From Manduca sexta (lineage: Eukaryota > Arthropoda > Insecta > Lepidoptera > Sphingidae), in the NCBI RefSeq assembly GCF_014839805.1, contig NC_051121.1:7237116-7301115 (forward strand): a DNA stretch of 64,000 nucleotides. The letters run 5' to 3'. Made by a program: the position numbers and the translations under genes. This document shows positions 1 to 9,498 of this stretch, one piece after another. A model generated the notes under the pieces. That model had not been told where the DNA came from. It saw only the letters and a list, made by a program, of their open reading frames with translations, and did not search any database. Each line of letters begins with the position of its first letter. Positions within the stretch are counted from its first letter, which is position 1.

Positions 1-650
1 ATCCTTTTTTAATGGAAGTATTAAAACAATGCTTATATTAATTTGGCAAATCGTCAATTCACCCATAACAATTATAATGTATAAAACTTCACATTCATAA
101 TCGTCATAATATAATAAAAAATATACAATTTATACAAGAAAAAATGTAACACTAAGCAACTAATATTATGAGACTACAGATTGTTACAAAAATACTTAGT
201 CGATTTAATTTCTAACAATTAAACAAATAATTAAGACGATAAAAGATCAGATTACATATATGCAAACTCATTTATACTTTATGTCCATATTATTTACAGA
301 ATAATCTAGAATAAAATTAATTTATTATACAACATTTACAGAAGAATGTTTACAATACACACGGTATAAAAATACAATGTATCCTATGGAAACATGTTTG
401 AAAACCATTATCTTTTTTAATAAAAAAATATTTTTTCAAAATGTTCTCATAGAACTAATATTATTTCATATACTTATACACTATTTCGGCTGTTACGAAC
501 TGAAAATAGAGATTCAAAACGAGAAGTTAACACTATCGATAAATTTCTGCGCCTGCACAGTCGATAAAAAAAATATGAGTGAACAAGAGACTTTTTCATA
601 GATTTTAACACAAAGTCGACAGTTTATCGAACATCTCATCATCATCATCA

Positions 651-756
651 TCAACAAATTACAAATATAAGGTCCGTATTTAAAACCTCAGTCTTCAGAT
701 CGTAAGAGCGCTCAAATCTTGATTCACAAACGCTAAGTGACGCGTTCCGTCCTTTT
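651..756 (-). CDS. possible alternative last exon of kibra
   Basis: If exon 19 is spliced at the donor at 2,645 (after GTG AG), an acceptor ATCAAATCATTAG here, preceded by a pyrimidine-rich CCCTTTCTTTCTACCC, continues in phase. It adds KGRNASLSVCESRFERSY and DLKTEVLNTDLIFVIC before TGA at 651-653. The composition looks protein-like, but I recognise no homology, and the (GAT)n right after the stop also resembles the 3' tail of some LINEs, so it could be a repeat relic. An AATAAA on the minus strand at 321-326 would serve as its poly(A) signal. Low confidence without transcript data. Confidence 0.22.
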
Positions 757-1311
757 CTAATGATTTGATAGTCAAATTGGGTAGAAAGAAAGGGAGATAT
801 CACGGCGTTCGTAAATAAAGACACATCGTTACTAATAAGTGACACATAAGACCATCAGAAGAAATTCAGATCTCGATACGATTTCTACAACTACGAAGAG
901 AATTACATTCAATATTGCACGTTTGAAATTCATAATGTGCCCGGGTGTCGACGAGATTTTAACTACGTAAAAAAAAGTTTTTTTTTATGTAGTTACTAAA
1001 TTATTTCATGTCACAGTAATGGTCTAAGGCGAGTACCTCTTTCACCGACAATAAACGACTCTTTACAAGCCGATATGTACAAAGCTTTTTTGGCCTATCA
1101 AGTCCTACGTATTCGGTGGAAAAAACCTAAAGGAACAGACTTTATAAACACGACGAATTTTTTTAATAAAACCAGCGAATTTCCGAACATCAACATTAAA
1201 CAAGCGAAAGTTAAAGGCGCAACAATCGAGAGCCTCAACGTATTTGGCATAAATAATATCGATAATAATATCGATTTTGCCCAAATAAAATCGAATTGGA
1301 ATAATCGAATG

Positions 1312-1626
1312 TTAAGGTGGTAGCTCAAGGTCCATTTTCATACATTTTGGTTTCACGTCTAGTTAGTGATTAGTTCTCGCAGTTGAAGAAAAACGTAAAA
1401 ATAATTAATAATCATGGATATTTCGGCCTTTAAAATTTAATATGACGAAATTTTAAAGGCAGAAATATCCATGATTATTAATTATTTTTACGTTTTTTCT
1501 TCAACTGCGAGAACTAATCACTAACTAGACGTGAATTTAAATTCTTTACTTGCCAATACTTGTTTAGTTACCCAGATTAAAGCCGAAACAAAATGTATGA
1601 AAATGGACCTTGAGCTACCACCTTAA
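1312..1626. mobile_element. TTAA-flanked palindromic MITE, copy 1
   Basis: The element runs from 1,316 to 1,622 between TTAA duplications at 1,312-1,315 and 1,623-1,626. Its arms are long inverted repeats beginning GGTGGTAGCTCAAGGTCC, and it folds on itself over nearly its whole length, meeting at about 1,435. The left arm lacks about 57 bp that the right arm keeps (between CATTTTG and CACGTC). The TTAA target and terminal repeats suggest a non-autonomous piggyBac-type element; family assignment is inferred. Confidence 0.85.
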
Positions 1627-2602
1627 CAACTATTTGACTTCATCGCGGCCGTAGTCCTTTATTATCTACAGTAGAACTTAGTCGGTGGGCAACCTCTATA
1701 GCGATTTATTTACACAACGTTCCCACTTTACGTTAATTATACACATATAAAAAATAAATCGTTTGGCATACATTTTGTGACTCCCCGTATACACTATTTT
1801 GTACCTATATTTCTCCCCTCACTTCATGCCTTCGTATGGCACAATCGAAGGCTCTCAGGCACCAAGTTTAAAGCACAATTTGTTTTTGTACAATATATGA
1901 ATGGTATAAAAGGTATACATATTAAGATTCTTTATAATGAAATCTTATGGCACTACATTTGCACATATACGTACTGTGTTGAATGCGTACAAATTGTTAC
2001 AAAATTTGAAGGTGTTGTTATATGTCATAATCTCTCAAAAATAGCATCAATATATACCCTATTGTACTTTAAATTACGTATCGAATTAGATTAAATCATT
2101 TGTTGGATGTATTTTCTTCTCAACCTTTTACAAAAATATATTTTTTAATCTCCTTAAATAATGTTGTAATATTGAAGTAATCTATCAATTATTTATCTAT
2201 TTGAAAGAAATTATTTTGTAACAATCTGCAAACAGTGTTAATATTTTACCAATAAACATAATATGATAATATTTTTCTTCAGTCTTCGATCCAGAAATCT
2301 CAATAGGCAATAGTAATCACAGTAAAAATGTTAGTTGTAATTTTTTTATGGTGCCATATTTTGCAAAAGGCCATAATTCTGAATCGATAGATTGTAGCCG
2401 ATTGTCGCCCACGCATATTTGGTATCGTCTAGAAATGTTTATATGATGTATTATAAACCATATTTTTATAGACTTCTTAATTTTTACAATCGATGTAATA
2501 AAAATGTTACTGCATAAAATGCAAATCGATTATACGATTTTTATCGATACCAAAATAATCGACAATCGTCCACAATATCGATACATTCCATTCAAAACCC
2601 AT

Positions 2603-2930
2603 TCAGACCTGTACACCCAACGTCCTATCCACAACAAACTCATACCTCACATCAGTCTTAGTTTCCGTTTCCTTGGCTTCGTCGGTCCGTATCGCGCTAT
2701 CGTATTGCGGGGGGAGACAGGGGTTCTTGCACTCGACTACTGTGTTCTCTTTGCTGTCGTTCTGCGGCTGGTTCTCTCGACGCTCGTACGAGGTTTTTGA
2801 AGACCTTCCGTCTGGTGTTCGTCTTTCCTCAAGCTCCTCTTCCCAGTCGTCCTCTGAGATGTCGTCGCCTTCCTCTCCGGGGAGCACGGGGATCGTCGGT
2901 TTGGTGCGAGTGAAGAATGCCATTTTCTCC
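2603..2930 (-). CDS. kibra: kibra exon 19: MAFFTR block and acidic PPxY tail (last exon if unspliced)
   Basis: After acceptor ATTATTACAG the exon reads EKMAFFTRTKPTIPVLPGEE. It matches the C-terminal KMAFFTRPRMNIPALSADDV of human KIBRA up to the penultimate block. There the vertebrate protein stops with the PDZ ligand ADDV; this protein continues for about 85 residues. The tail is acidic and hydrophilic (DDISEDDWEEELEERRTP) and contains LPPQYDS, a PPxY motif at 2,702-2,713, ending GVQV at a TGA at 2,603-2,605. Two overlapping donor-like sites near the end (GTGAGG at 2,650 and GAG|GTATGAG at 2,645) mean the last codons may be replaced by a further exon; a phase-compatible one lies at 651-756. 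The MAFFTR part is certain; the true end is not. Confidence 0.9.
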
Positions 2931-3364
2931 CTGTAATAATTGTACATAATATATTTTGTTAGCACGAGTATAAATAATATCGATATAAATTTTTGATCGA
3001 GTGTAATAATTAATAGAAGTAAATGGAAATTAAAAGATAAATGTTATAATCTATGCACGAGGTGGATAAATTTATGGACTTTAATTTTGCTAACATTAAA
3101 GATTCAAATCTATGACACTTTAGTAAATATTATTTTATGTTGAACATTTAGCCTAGAATTCCCCCCTCCTGGTCTTTTTAATCAAATATGTCCTCAATGC
3201 ACGGACACGATGAAGTTAAAAATGAATATTGTTGTAAAGCTACATATAAATATACTGTGAATCCCTCCTAGACGAATTTCGACCACGGCGGCCAATTTCA
3301 ACGGAGATCAGCCAGGTACGCAGGAGATATTATAGTGCTCAAGTGTGTGGATAAATATACTAAC
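2931..3364 (-). other. kibra intron 18
   Basis: AT-rich intron between exons 18 and 19. Apart from the splice sites I see nothing in it. Confidence 0.85.
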
Positions 3365-3592
3365 TTGAAGGTGAGCAGGTCGGGCTTGCGTCCGCCCTGC
3401 CGCGAGCGCCGCAGCCGCGACACGTCCCGCGCGGCGCGCGCGAGCCGGCGCGCGGCCTTGGCGCCCGCCGCGCCCGCGTCCGAGCCCGCGCCTGCGCCTG
3501 CGCTGGCTGCGCGCGTCAGCCGCCGCAGCGCTTCGTCCTCCGCCACCCACGCCGCCACGCGCGGGTCCCCGCGCACGCAAGCTTCTTCCAAC
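3365..3592 (-). CDS. kibra: kibra exon 18: C-terminal helical region with Ala/Gly/Arg expansion
   Basis: The exon encodes LEEACVRGDPRVAAWVAEDE, ALRRLTRAASAGAGAGSDAG, AAGAKAARRLARAARDVSRL and RRSRQGGRKPDLLTF. It parallels the family sequence L..AK..GEKELPQWLREDERFRLLLRML...AAKDVHRLRG...PPEVQSF. In the middle, the Glu/Lys-rich helix of vertebrates is replaced by an Ala/Gly/Arg-rich run encoded by GCG/GGC codons. The acceptor is ACGTTTGCAG and the donor GTTAGT; the exon ends AA, completed to Lys by the next exon. GC content is about 78-80%. Confidence 0.93.
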
Positions 3593-4005
3593 CTGCAAAC
3601 GTACATACATTGTCATATCCTATACGTATCCTGTATGTAGTCATGTCTCTAACAAATGGTTTGGCTCAAATCATTCGTGGTTATTCTCCAATTATAATGT
3701 CTTATGATTAACTGTATTAGAGATACTTAAATAAACTAAATGTTAGACAACTTTACCTTTATATTACAAAAGCGTTTATTTATACGACATATCGAAATTG
3801 GAAGTCTTCAAAATTAAATTATTTATTTCAATAGGCTCGTTTTTAGATTTCTGTCCAAATACATAGAAATTATCTTGGCTAGCATTTTTGTCGAATAAAA
3901 AACTGGTTTGAACATGTCTTTCACACAAAACCCCTAAAGAGTAGTCAATAATAGACGTTACATTTGGACTCAATATAATAAAATATGAAAATAAACAATA
4001 TTTAC
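3593..4005 (-). other. kibra intron 17
   Basis: AT-rich intron flanked by two exons of nearly 80% GC. No other element is visible. Confidence 0.85.
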
Positions 4006-4199
4006 CTCTTTTTGAGTTGCGTGAGGTTGTGTATGTCGGCGCGCAGGTCGGCGAGGCGCGTGTGCTGCGCGCGCAGGTCGAGCGCCAGGTCGAGCGACGT
4101 GCGCGGCGCGCGCGCCCGCCCGCCCCCGCGCCGCGCGCCCCGCCCGCGCCCGCGCCCGCGCCCGCCGCGCCCGCCGCGCCCGACCACACGCGGCCCCAT
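4006..4199 (-). CDS. kibra: kibra exon 17: TSLDLALDL helix, with an apparent frame break in its GC tract
   Basis: The 3' half reads RTSLDLALDLRAQHTRLADL and then RADIHNLTQLKK, matching the family RTSLDLELDLQ...EISVLKELK helix. This frame is open from the ATG at 4,199, but exon 16 ends in phase 2, so the correct entry frame is A-TGG-GGC. That frame reads WGRVWSGAAGAAG, agreeing with the expected R-W/M-x-R after RRSLR, but later runs out of the TSLDL frame. One base appears to be missing in the (GCGGGC)-rich tract at about 4,100-4,185, or two are extra. Other explanations: an assembly error in extreme GC sequence, a real indel allele, or an unseen tiny exon (none found at 4,200-4,612). Acceptor TTGCGCAG, donor GTAAAT. 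Confidence 0.88.
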
Positions 4200-4612
4200 C
4201 TGCGCAACAACAATTCATTTATTTATACACTTTATATACAGATAAGTATATAGGCGGACTTAATGCTAGAGGCATTTTTTACCAGTCGACCTTAGATGGT
4301 GCAGAGATAAACAAAGTAGGTGCATCTAAAAATGGCATAACCACAATCTTACCTGTTAACTCTACATAACGTTTGTGCTTTATCAAATACGGTGACACCA
4401 ATATGGTAAGATAATTACAAATTAAACAATACTTCAGGTACATACTTGAAGGAAGAAACGAATTTTGACGACTATTTCAATATTAAATGATTTTTTTACC
4501 AAGCCTTGTAGCTTTTATAGGTTAACACAGAAAAAAAAATTAATAACAACATAACCTCAACTTCTTTTTCTTTTAAATGTGATAAAATTATCAAAATACC
4601 ACTAGTACATAC
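4200..4612 (-). other. kibra intron 16, searched for a phase-correcting microexon
   Basis: This AT-rich intron lies upstream of exon 17. A CAG|GTAAGATT donor-like site occurs near 4,353, but the exons it could define either contain an in-frame stop (25 nt) or do not change the phase (9 nt). It therefore does not explain the exon 17 frame break. Confidence 0.7.
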
Positions 4613-4726
4613 CTGAGTGAGCGTCGCTCCCTAACGCTGCGGTCGAAGGGTATGCCGGCGGCGGGCGGGGCCGCGGGGCGCCGCGCGTACAGCGACATCG
4701 ACGAGTCCGACTCCGACCTGTTCAGT
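4613..4726 (-). CDS. kibra: kibra exon 16: LNRSESDSS block and basic Ser/Arg motif
   Basis: The exon encodes LNRSESDSSMSLYARRPA, then APPAAGIPFDRSVRERRSL. LNRSESDSS matches LNRSDSDSS of human KIBRA, and PFDRSVRERRSLR matches PFVRNSLERRSVR, the basic motif tied to atypical PKC binding in vertebrate KIBRA. A short Ala/Pro-rich insert sits between them. The acceptor is TATGTTTGCAG and the donor GTATGT; the exon ends two bases (AG) into Arg. The next exon continues with A-TGG, giving R-W as the start of a block like the family's R-M-K-R. Confidence 0.94.
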
Positions 4727-5068
4727 CTGCAAACATACATGGATTAGTTCGAGTTGCTAGGAAGGATATATGAAATGAGTAGTTGTAGCTACGGTTTGTC
4801 CTTTATATTAAGGGCTAACCACGCTTATATGGCACTAATTACTTTCTATTCCAGTTAAAAACTCTGTTATCAATATCTCCTTTCTTTATATAACAACATA
4901 GAATCTAAAGCCCTCTTCACGGAATTTACAATCATAAACAAAATCAAAAGATATAGAAAAATGTCTCCTCCGTCTCTTTTTCTCTTCTCTATACTCCGTG
5001 GTCTTTAATTTGAACTTTGTTTCAATAAATATATGTCTAAATTAAATATTTAAAGCAGTAAAACCCAC
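4727..5068 (-). other. kibra intron 15
   Basis: Plain AT-rich intron; nothing further seen. Confidence 0.85.
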
Positions 5069-5179
5069 CTGCAAATGTACTGCCCTTTGCTAAAGCTCTG
5101 CGGTTGCGGTGAGAATGTTTTAGATCTCTTTATTGTTGCCAGCGGTTCCTCCGGGTTCGCGTTCACTTGTTGACTTTTC
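5069..5179 (-). CDS. kibra: kibra exon 15: RSKTFSPQPQS block
   Basis: The exon encodes KSQQVNANPEEPLATI and then KRSKTFSPQPQSFSKGQYIC. It matches human IIRSKTFSPGPQSQYVC closely and is one of the best anchors for the C-terminal half. TFSP is a likely phosphorylation site (inference from motif). The acceptor is TTTGTTTAG and the donor GTGGGT. The split Arg codon AG|A joins to exon 16, giving C-R-LNRSESDSS as in the family. Confidence 0.95.
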
Positions 5180-6619
5180 CTAAACAAACAAACATTTTTA
5201 TTAACAATATATATTACGCAATACATCGAGTATTTAAGTCATTTCTAAAGTGTTTGGGGTAAATCACGTTAGAACATGCTTAATATTGTGTAACAATTTG
5301 TATGTAAAATCCTAAAATTCACATAAAAAAACGTTTATAATTTGTTGTCTTCCACCAATCTATATAACAAGTAAAGATACATTCACATTGTGCCAAGCCT
5401 CATGCTAAAACATGCACATACATAAAGAATTCATGCAAGAATAAGATTAACAGGGTGTTCAAAAAGATTTAACCAGCTTTGTTTATTATTCGTAATGTTC
5501 TATGTATAAACATATATACCTAATACCTATATTATGTACTTATAAGCTATGGTTTGAAGATTTACTTTTAATAGTTTCACAGGCAATAGAAATACATTCG
5601 ATAGTGCGATAATTAGTCAATCAACAAATCACTTGTTCAGTAAATAGACCTTTGCAAGCACTTATACACGTCATATGTCGACGATATATATAAAAATATT
5701 TATGAAATTACAAAAAAGAAGCACTTTATTATAAAAAAAAAAATGATTTTCCTTCAACGATTGACATAAAAGTGACGTTTTCATATCAATCTTTATTCTA
5801 AAAACACTAAAGCACTTTTTCCAATAACATTCCAAAGTGAACACCCTGTATCAAAGTGCCAACAGTAGTGAAGCGTGAACACTGATCACACCCGACACAA
5901 TGTAAACATACCTATATACAAATAATATGTACAGTGTATGTATGTGTGGACGGTGTTTATTTCTCTAACGGCGTGTCCACATGGGGCCTCCCGTCGGCCT
6001 CCACTCTCCGAAAGCACTTCATATATCTGGCGGAAGCAAAAACTTACTTTACCCATCACCCTGTATAATAACCACAGACTTCCCCTTTACAGAATAATTC
6101 ACACTAATTGGGCAATCAATAACAGTTAATTATAGCCCATATTCTTGCCAATATTTTACCGTAGTTATCATGTGATTAGTACATCTTAAATGTCAATTAA
6201 AATAAGCAAAATAAATTACCATACTGTTAAAACTCGGTAAGGAAGCTATTTTCAAGTGACGTTAAAAATAATGTTTTTACAATAATGAGAATATGAGAAT
6301 ATAATTTAGTCATTTTTTGGCAATACCAAAGCTATTTACAGCTACTCACGACGACTAGTAGCTTTATAATTTTTAGCTAAATATATTTGAATAAAAATAT
6401 ATCGAAATAAAATTTTCAAGTTTCTCGAATTACGTATAGTTTCAACATCTGTGAGAAAATATCATGTCAAGCACTTAGACATCACAAAATGTCATCGATA
6501 AAAGTATTAATTATAACCATCTAAATCCCGTTAATTTCCTCCACCTTAATCCTTACAATATACCGCAAAAAATCGATAACCAGAAACATCTCTATAATCG
6601 ATGTATAATCGATACATAC
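5180..6619 (-). other. kibra intron 14
   Basis: This intron contains the possible TA-flanked transposon relic at 5,451-5,848. The rest is AT-rich with no coding signal. A short GC-richer patch at 5,960-6,010 is unexplained. Confidence 0.75.
5451..5848. mobile_element. possible short DNA transposon relic with ACAGGGTGTTCA ends
   Basis: The sequence starts CAGGGTGTTCA and ends with the complement TGAACACCCTG about 400 bp later, with TA close to both ends (one extra base on the left). The interior is AT-rich and encodes nothing. Ends and size fit a Tc1/mariner-type non-autonomous element, but the terminal repeat is only about 12 bp. It lies in the intron between exons 14 and 15. Confidence 0.45.
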
Positions 6620-6762
6620 CTCCTATGCAGTTGTCTCGCTCCTTCCGGACAGAAGTTGCATTCGGTGTTGGTCTCTTTCTCTGCTGTTGTGGGGTGCAAA
6701 TACTCTTCTTCTAGGCCTATGTCCTCGGGAATGTAATCCTCAAACGAATCCTCTTCCACTAT
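6620..6762 (-). CDS. kibra: kibra exon 14: KETNTE block
   Basis: The exon encodes IVEEDSFEDYIPEDIGLEEE, YLHPTTAEKETNTECNFC and PEGARQLHR. KETNTE is an exact match to the conserved block downstream of the acidic linker in KIBRA. The exon starts in phase 0 at acceptor AAATTTTAG and ends two bases into Arg at donor GTATGT. The two nearby Cys residues (ECNFC) are not something I know from the family. Confidence 0.92.
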
Positions 6763-7026
6763 CTAAAATTTACACATTGATTTATGTAATACGTGATTTT
6801 TCTTGATATAGTACGCTATAGAATAGTTTCTCTATGGTCTTATTTTTCAAACACATAAGTTATCGATTAAATAATAAATACTGACCGAATAAAAAAAATC
6901 GAACAAACAGTTATCGTTTTAGCCATATAACCGTAGTTGTTAATTTTTATTATATTTTACGCTATAATAAAGTTTTGTGACAATTAAAAATCAGCCATAA
7001 GTGCAGTAATTATGATTGTTTTTTAC

Positions 7027-7118
7027 CTGATTAAGTGGTTCTCTAGACTCTTCATCTTCTGACGCCGAATTGTCTCCACAGTCAACGTTGCAATCCGCAC
7101 CAGTCATACTCTCAGGAC
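7027..7118 (-). CDS. kibra: kibra exon 13: acidic linker
   Basis: The exon encodes PESMTGADCNVDCGDNSASE and then DEESREPLNQ. It is strongly acidic, matching the Glu-rich stretch after C2 in human KIBRA in position and composition rather than in exact residues. Two leading bases complete Gly from exon 12, and the exon ends on a codon boundary before GTAAAA. The acceptor (CGTTTGAAG) has a weak pyrimidine tract, so the exact start is slightly less certain than elsewhere. Confidence 0.82.
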
Positions 7119-8256
7119 CTTCAAACGTTAAACATATTTGATATTAAAAAGATTTTTCGCTTCATTACGAGGTATAAAACATGAGAAACATGTTAAAATA
7201 TAATATAATATATTACTAAAAAGTCTGCTTCATTTTTTTTTTATAGATTTGGAGATCTAACATTTTCGGCGATCAAGCAAGGAGCTCCTGTCAAACGCGA
7301 AACAGCGCGATACTCGACCTTATTGACATGAAATCATTTTTTTTAATTTTTAACTAAACGCGTTTATTTTTACTTGAAAATTATTTCTATTCTTTGTTAA
7401 TACAAAAAAAATAAAACAAATAGTCGATAAAATGCCGGAATTTGTGTGGTCATTGTGACCTTTGCTTCAGACTGTGCGCGCCAATTTACATAAACTTTGG
7501 GCGAAGAATGATATCAATATAAAAGATGAGCCAATTACCTATTGTAACAATGAGTTTTACAAATATTTTAGCTAACATTCATATAATTTTTCAGTTATCT
7601 AGTTACAGCTTAGTAATATTCAAGTCCAAGTTTTTACGTGGCATAATGATGGTGATTCAAACATAAACGAGTAAAAGAATGTTTTTTTTTTAATTACGAG
7701 TAACATAATATGATGGGAAATTCAAACAAAAACAAGTAAATCATTTTTTTTTGTTAGTAACATTTAACATTTACATCGTAAGAAAACTAAAAGCCAACAC
7801 TTGGAATGTGTAGTGTAAACTGATGACGTATTTATGGTTTCAAGTGGACTCGTATAAACATTTCGGTCGGAGGCACCTGAGATGTTCCGTTTTGTTGATA
7901 TTAATTCTTTTACGATTTATTGAGTGGAATGTTCATAGAACATAACTATTTATATTTTATAGTATTATTATTTTTTTAATACTGATCTTGACATGTCATT
8001 TTTATATTGCAGGTACGCGAATTCAAATTTTTTTTTATAAATATACCATAATTTACTAAATTAAAATCTGAGGTTTATAAATATTTTTATGGCGCATATA
8101 GTCTATAAGGTTGATAATCGCGTGAATTTATGCGCTGAACCGTACGTTCATAATTTGTTATTACATCACAACTGTCAAACTGACAGCCGAATACTCGATA
8201 AAATTAATGGATAATTTTAATAGATAATTGGATTATTTAAAACGCACAAAACATAC
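7119..8256 (-). other. kibra intron 12
   Basis: AT-rich intron with several homopolymer T runs. I see no gene or recognisable repeat. Confidence 0.75.
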
Positions 8257-8410
8257 CTCTGTTCCTAGTAAGCGTGGAGGTTTGCGACGATATGACGGTA
8301 GACTCGTCCGAGCTCTCGTCTCGTCTCATCGAACGGAAACTTAACACGTTGTACCACTTCTGCGACACTGACTCCGGGTCGAAGTCAGCCAGGCTGACTT
8401 GCACGCAGCC
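8257..8410 (-). CDS. kibra: kibra exon 12: end of C2 domain and acidic Ser linker
   Basis: The exon encodes GCVQVSLADFDPESVSQKWY and then NVLSFRSMRRDESSDESTV, ending TSTLTRNR. GCVQVSLADF and KWYNVLSF match the closing strands of the KIBRA C2 domain (GGAQISLAEV and RWYNLLSYKY). The Ser/Asp/Glu-rich part begins the acidic linker after C2. The acceptor is ATATTTCCAG and the donor GTATGT; the last base begins Gly. Confidence 0.95.
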
Positions 8411-8845
8411 CTGGAAATATTGGAAATTAAACTCTGTTGTTTGGATGGTAAGGTAGAGTTTGAAGGGGGTGCACGATCAGTTGTTAATCGCTCTCGCCTT
8501 GGTGGTCCACATGGCACTCGAGGCTTAAAGCCGAATACTCGAATTTGGCTAGTTGTCATCATGTTCATTTACAGAAAATTGTGTGCTGCATTAAATAAGT
8601 GTCACCTATAAAGTCGACTCGGAGTTGATGGTAATACTCAGAATATAAATTGTAGTTGACATCGGACTTATTATAAGAAATATGTGCCAAATTCAATCGA
8701 TAATATTGATTTTACAACTTTTGCGAGATAATGTCGAATCGAAACTATCGATATATTATTTCATTTCTTGACTGCCAATGACAACACTGCTAAGGATTAA
8801 TATAATACTGATTAAACTTAAGTATATAGTGTGGTATCAGTTTAC
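8411..8845 (-). other. kibra intron 11 with an unexplained mid-GC segment
   Basis: Positions 8,456-8,615 are GC-richer than neighbouring intron sequence (CTCTCGCCTTGGTGGTCCAC, GGCACTCGAGGCTTAAAGCC) and may be a relic of an interspersed repeat. It holds no convincing reading frame or splice sites. Confidence 0.5.
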
Positions 8846-9020
8846 CAGGCAGTCAGGTCCTGCGGCGAGGTTGACTTGCAGCGTGGCGGCGCGCAGGGCC
8901 TTGCCGGTGAGCGGCACGTGGTGGTTGTGGCGCAGCGCCAGCGCTCCGCCGCGCCACACGCGCCCCGCGCCGCGCCACGCCGCCCCACCGCCACCCACCA
9001 GCAGACCGCCCACTACCGAC
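8846..9020 (-). CDS. kibra: kibra exon 11: middle of C2 domain, Gly-rich
   Basis: The exon encodes SVVGGLLVGGGGAAWRGAGR, VWRGGALALRHNHHVPLTGK and ALRAATLQVNLAAGPDCL. In the family this stretch covers the strands NIRVAVLPC through FWVSMSYSALHQKTLRVDV. The strand pattern LALRHNHHVPLTGKALRAATLQV fits, but the loop that normally holds the CLFRTRPL segment is a Gly/Ala/Arg-rich low-complexity run. GC content is very high (roughly 75-80%). The acceptor is GCGTCCTACAG and the donor GTAAAC; the exon ends in phase 0. Confidence 0.9.
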
Positions 9021-9380
9021 CTGTAGGACGCATACGAGGTAAGTTACAGTTGCTATCGATAATAGGGATGGAACGTATTTCACTAATACTAATTTTGAGA
9101 TAAGTTTTATAAAAGTTGTATTAAGTATTAAGTAATTAATAGAAGAAAAAATATTTAGAATTACTTGGGGAACTAAGCTAGTCCTGCATGAGCAGAATAA
9201 TATTTAAAGCATGCAGGTCGATAATGTTTGTAAGTAAGAATGTCCTTGTCTGAGTACAATTTTATAAGTTTTTATATGGAACCCCTGGGTAATTTTATGT
9301 TTCCAAGATATTTTGATTTAAAGATGTATCAAAAAATAAATTAATAAAAATCGTCTAAAAGACATTAAAATTATACTCAC
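9021..9380 (-). other. kibra intron 10
   Basis: AT-rich intron inside the C2 domain; nothing else seen. Confidence 0.85.
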
Positions 9381-9498
9381 ACTTCAGTACCGATATCGAT
9401 GAATAGCGCGTGCAAGTTGCGCGCGCGCAGGATGCCGATCTCCAGCTCGCCCTCCTCCGAACAGTAGCGCAATTTGATCTCAATTTGGGCACTGTTCA
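9381..9498 (-). CDS. kibra: kibra exon 10: first part of C2 domain
   Basis: The exon encodes NSAQIEIKLRYCSEEGELEI and then GILRARNLHALFIDIGTE. This is the opening of the C2 domain (human ATRIQIALKYDEKNKQFAILIIQLSNLSAL). The alternating hydrophobic residues in IEIKLRY and LEIGILRARNL are the first beta strands. The C2 domain of Kibra binds phosphoinositide membranes. Most of the acidic Ca2+ ligands of canonical C2 domains are not evident in this part. The acceptor is TTTGTTGCAG and the donor GTGAGT; the exon ends two bases into Val. Confidence 0.95.

Larger units (their letters stand above)
1..2602 (-). other. kibra 3' flank / probable 3' UTR
   Basis: This AT-rich sequence lies downstream of the last certain kibra codon. 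If the stop at 2,603 is used, minus-strand AATAAA hexamers occur at 1,705-1,710 and 1,658-1,663, giving a 3' UTR of roughly 0.9 kb; another is at 321-326. A TTAA-flanked MITE occupies 1,316-1,622 and a short (ATC)n run lies near 636-655. I see no other gene. Confidence 0.4.

Noticed and set aside
3970..4253. Several Arg/Ala-rich ORFs on both strands at 4.0-4.25 kb
   Set aside because: Shadows of kibra exon 17 created by its extreme GC content.
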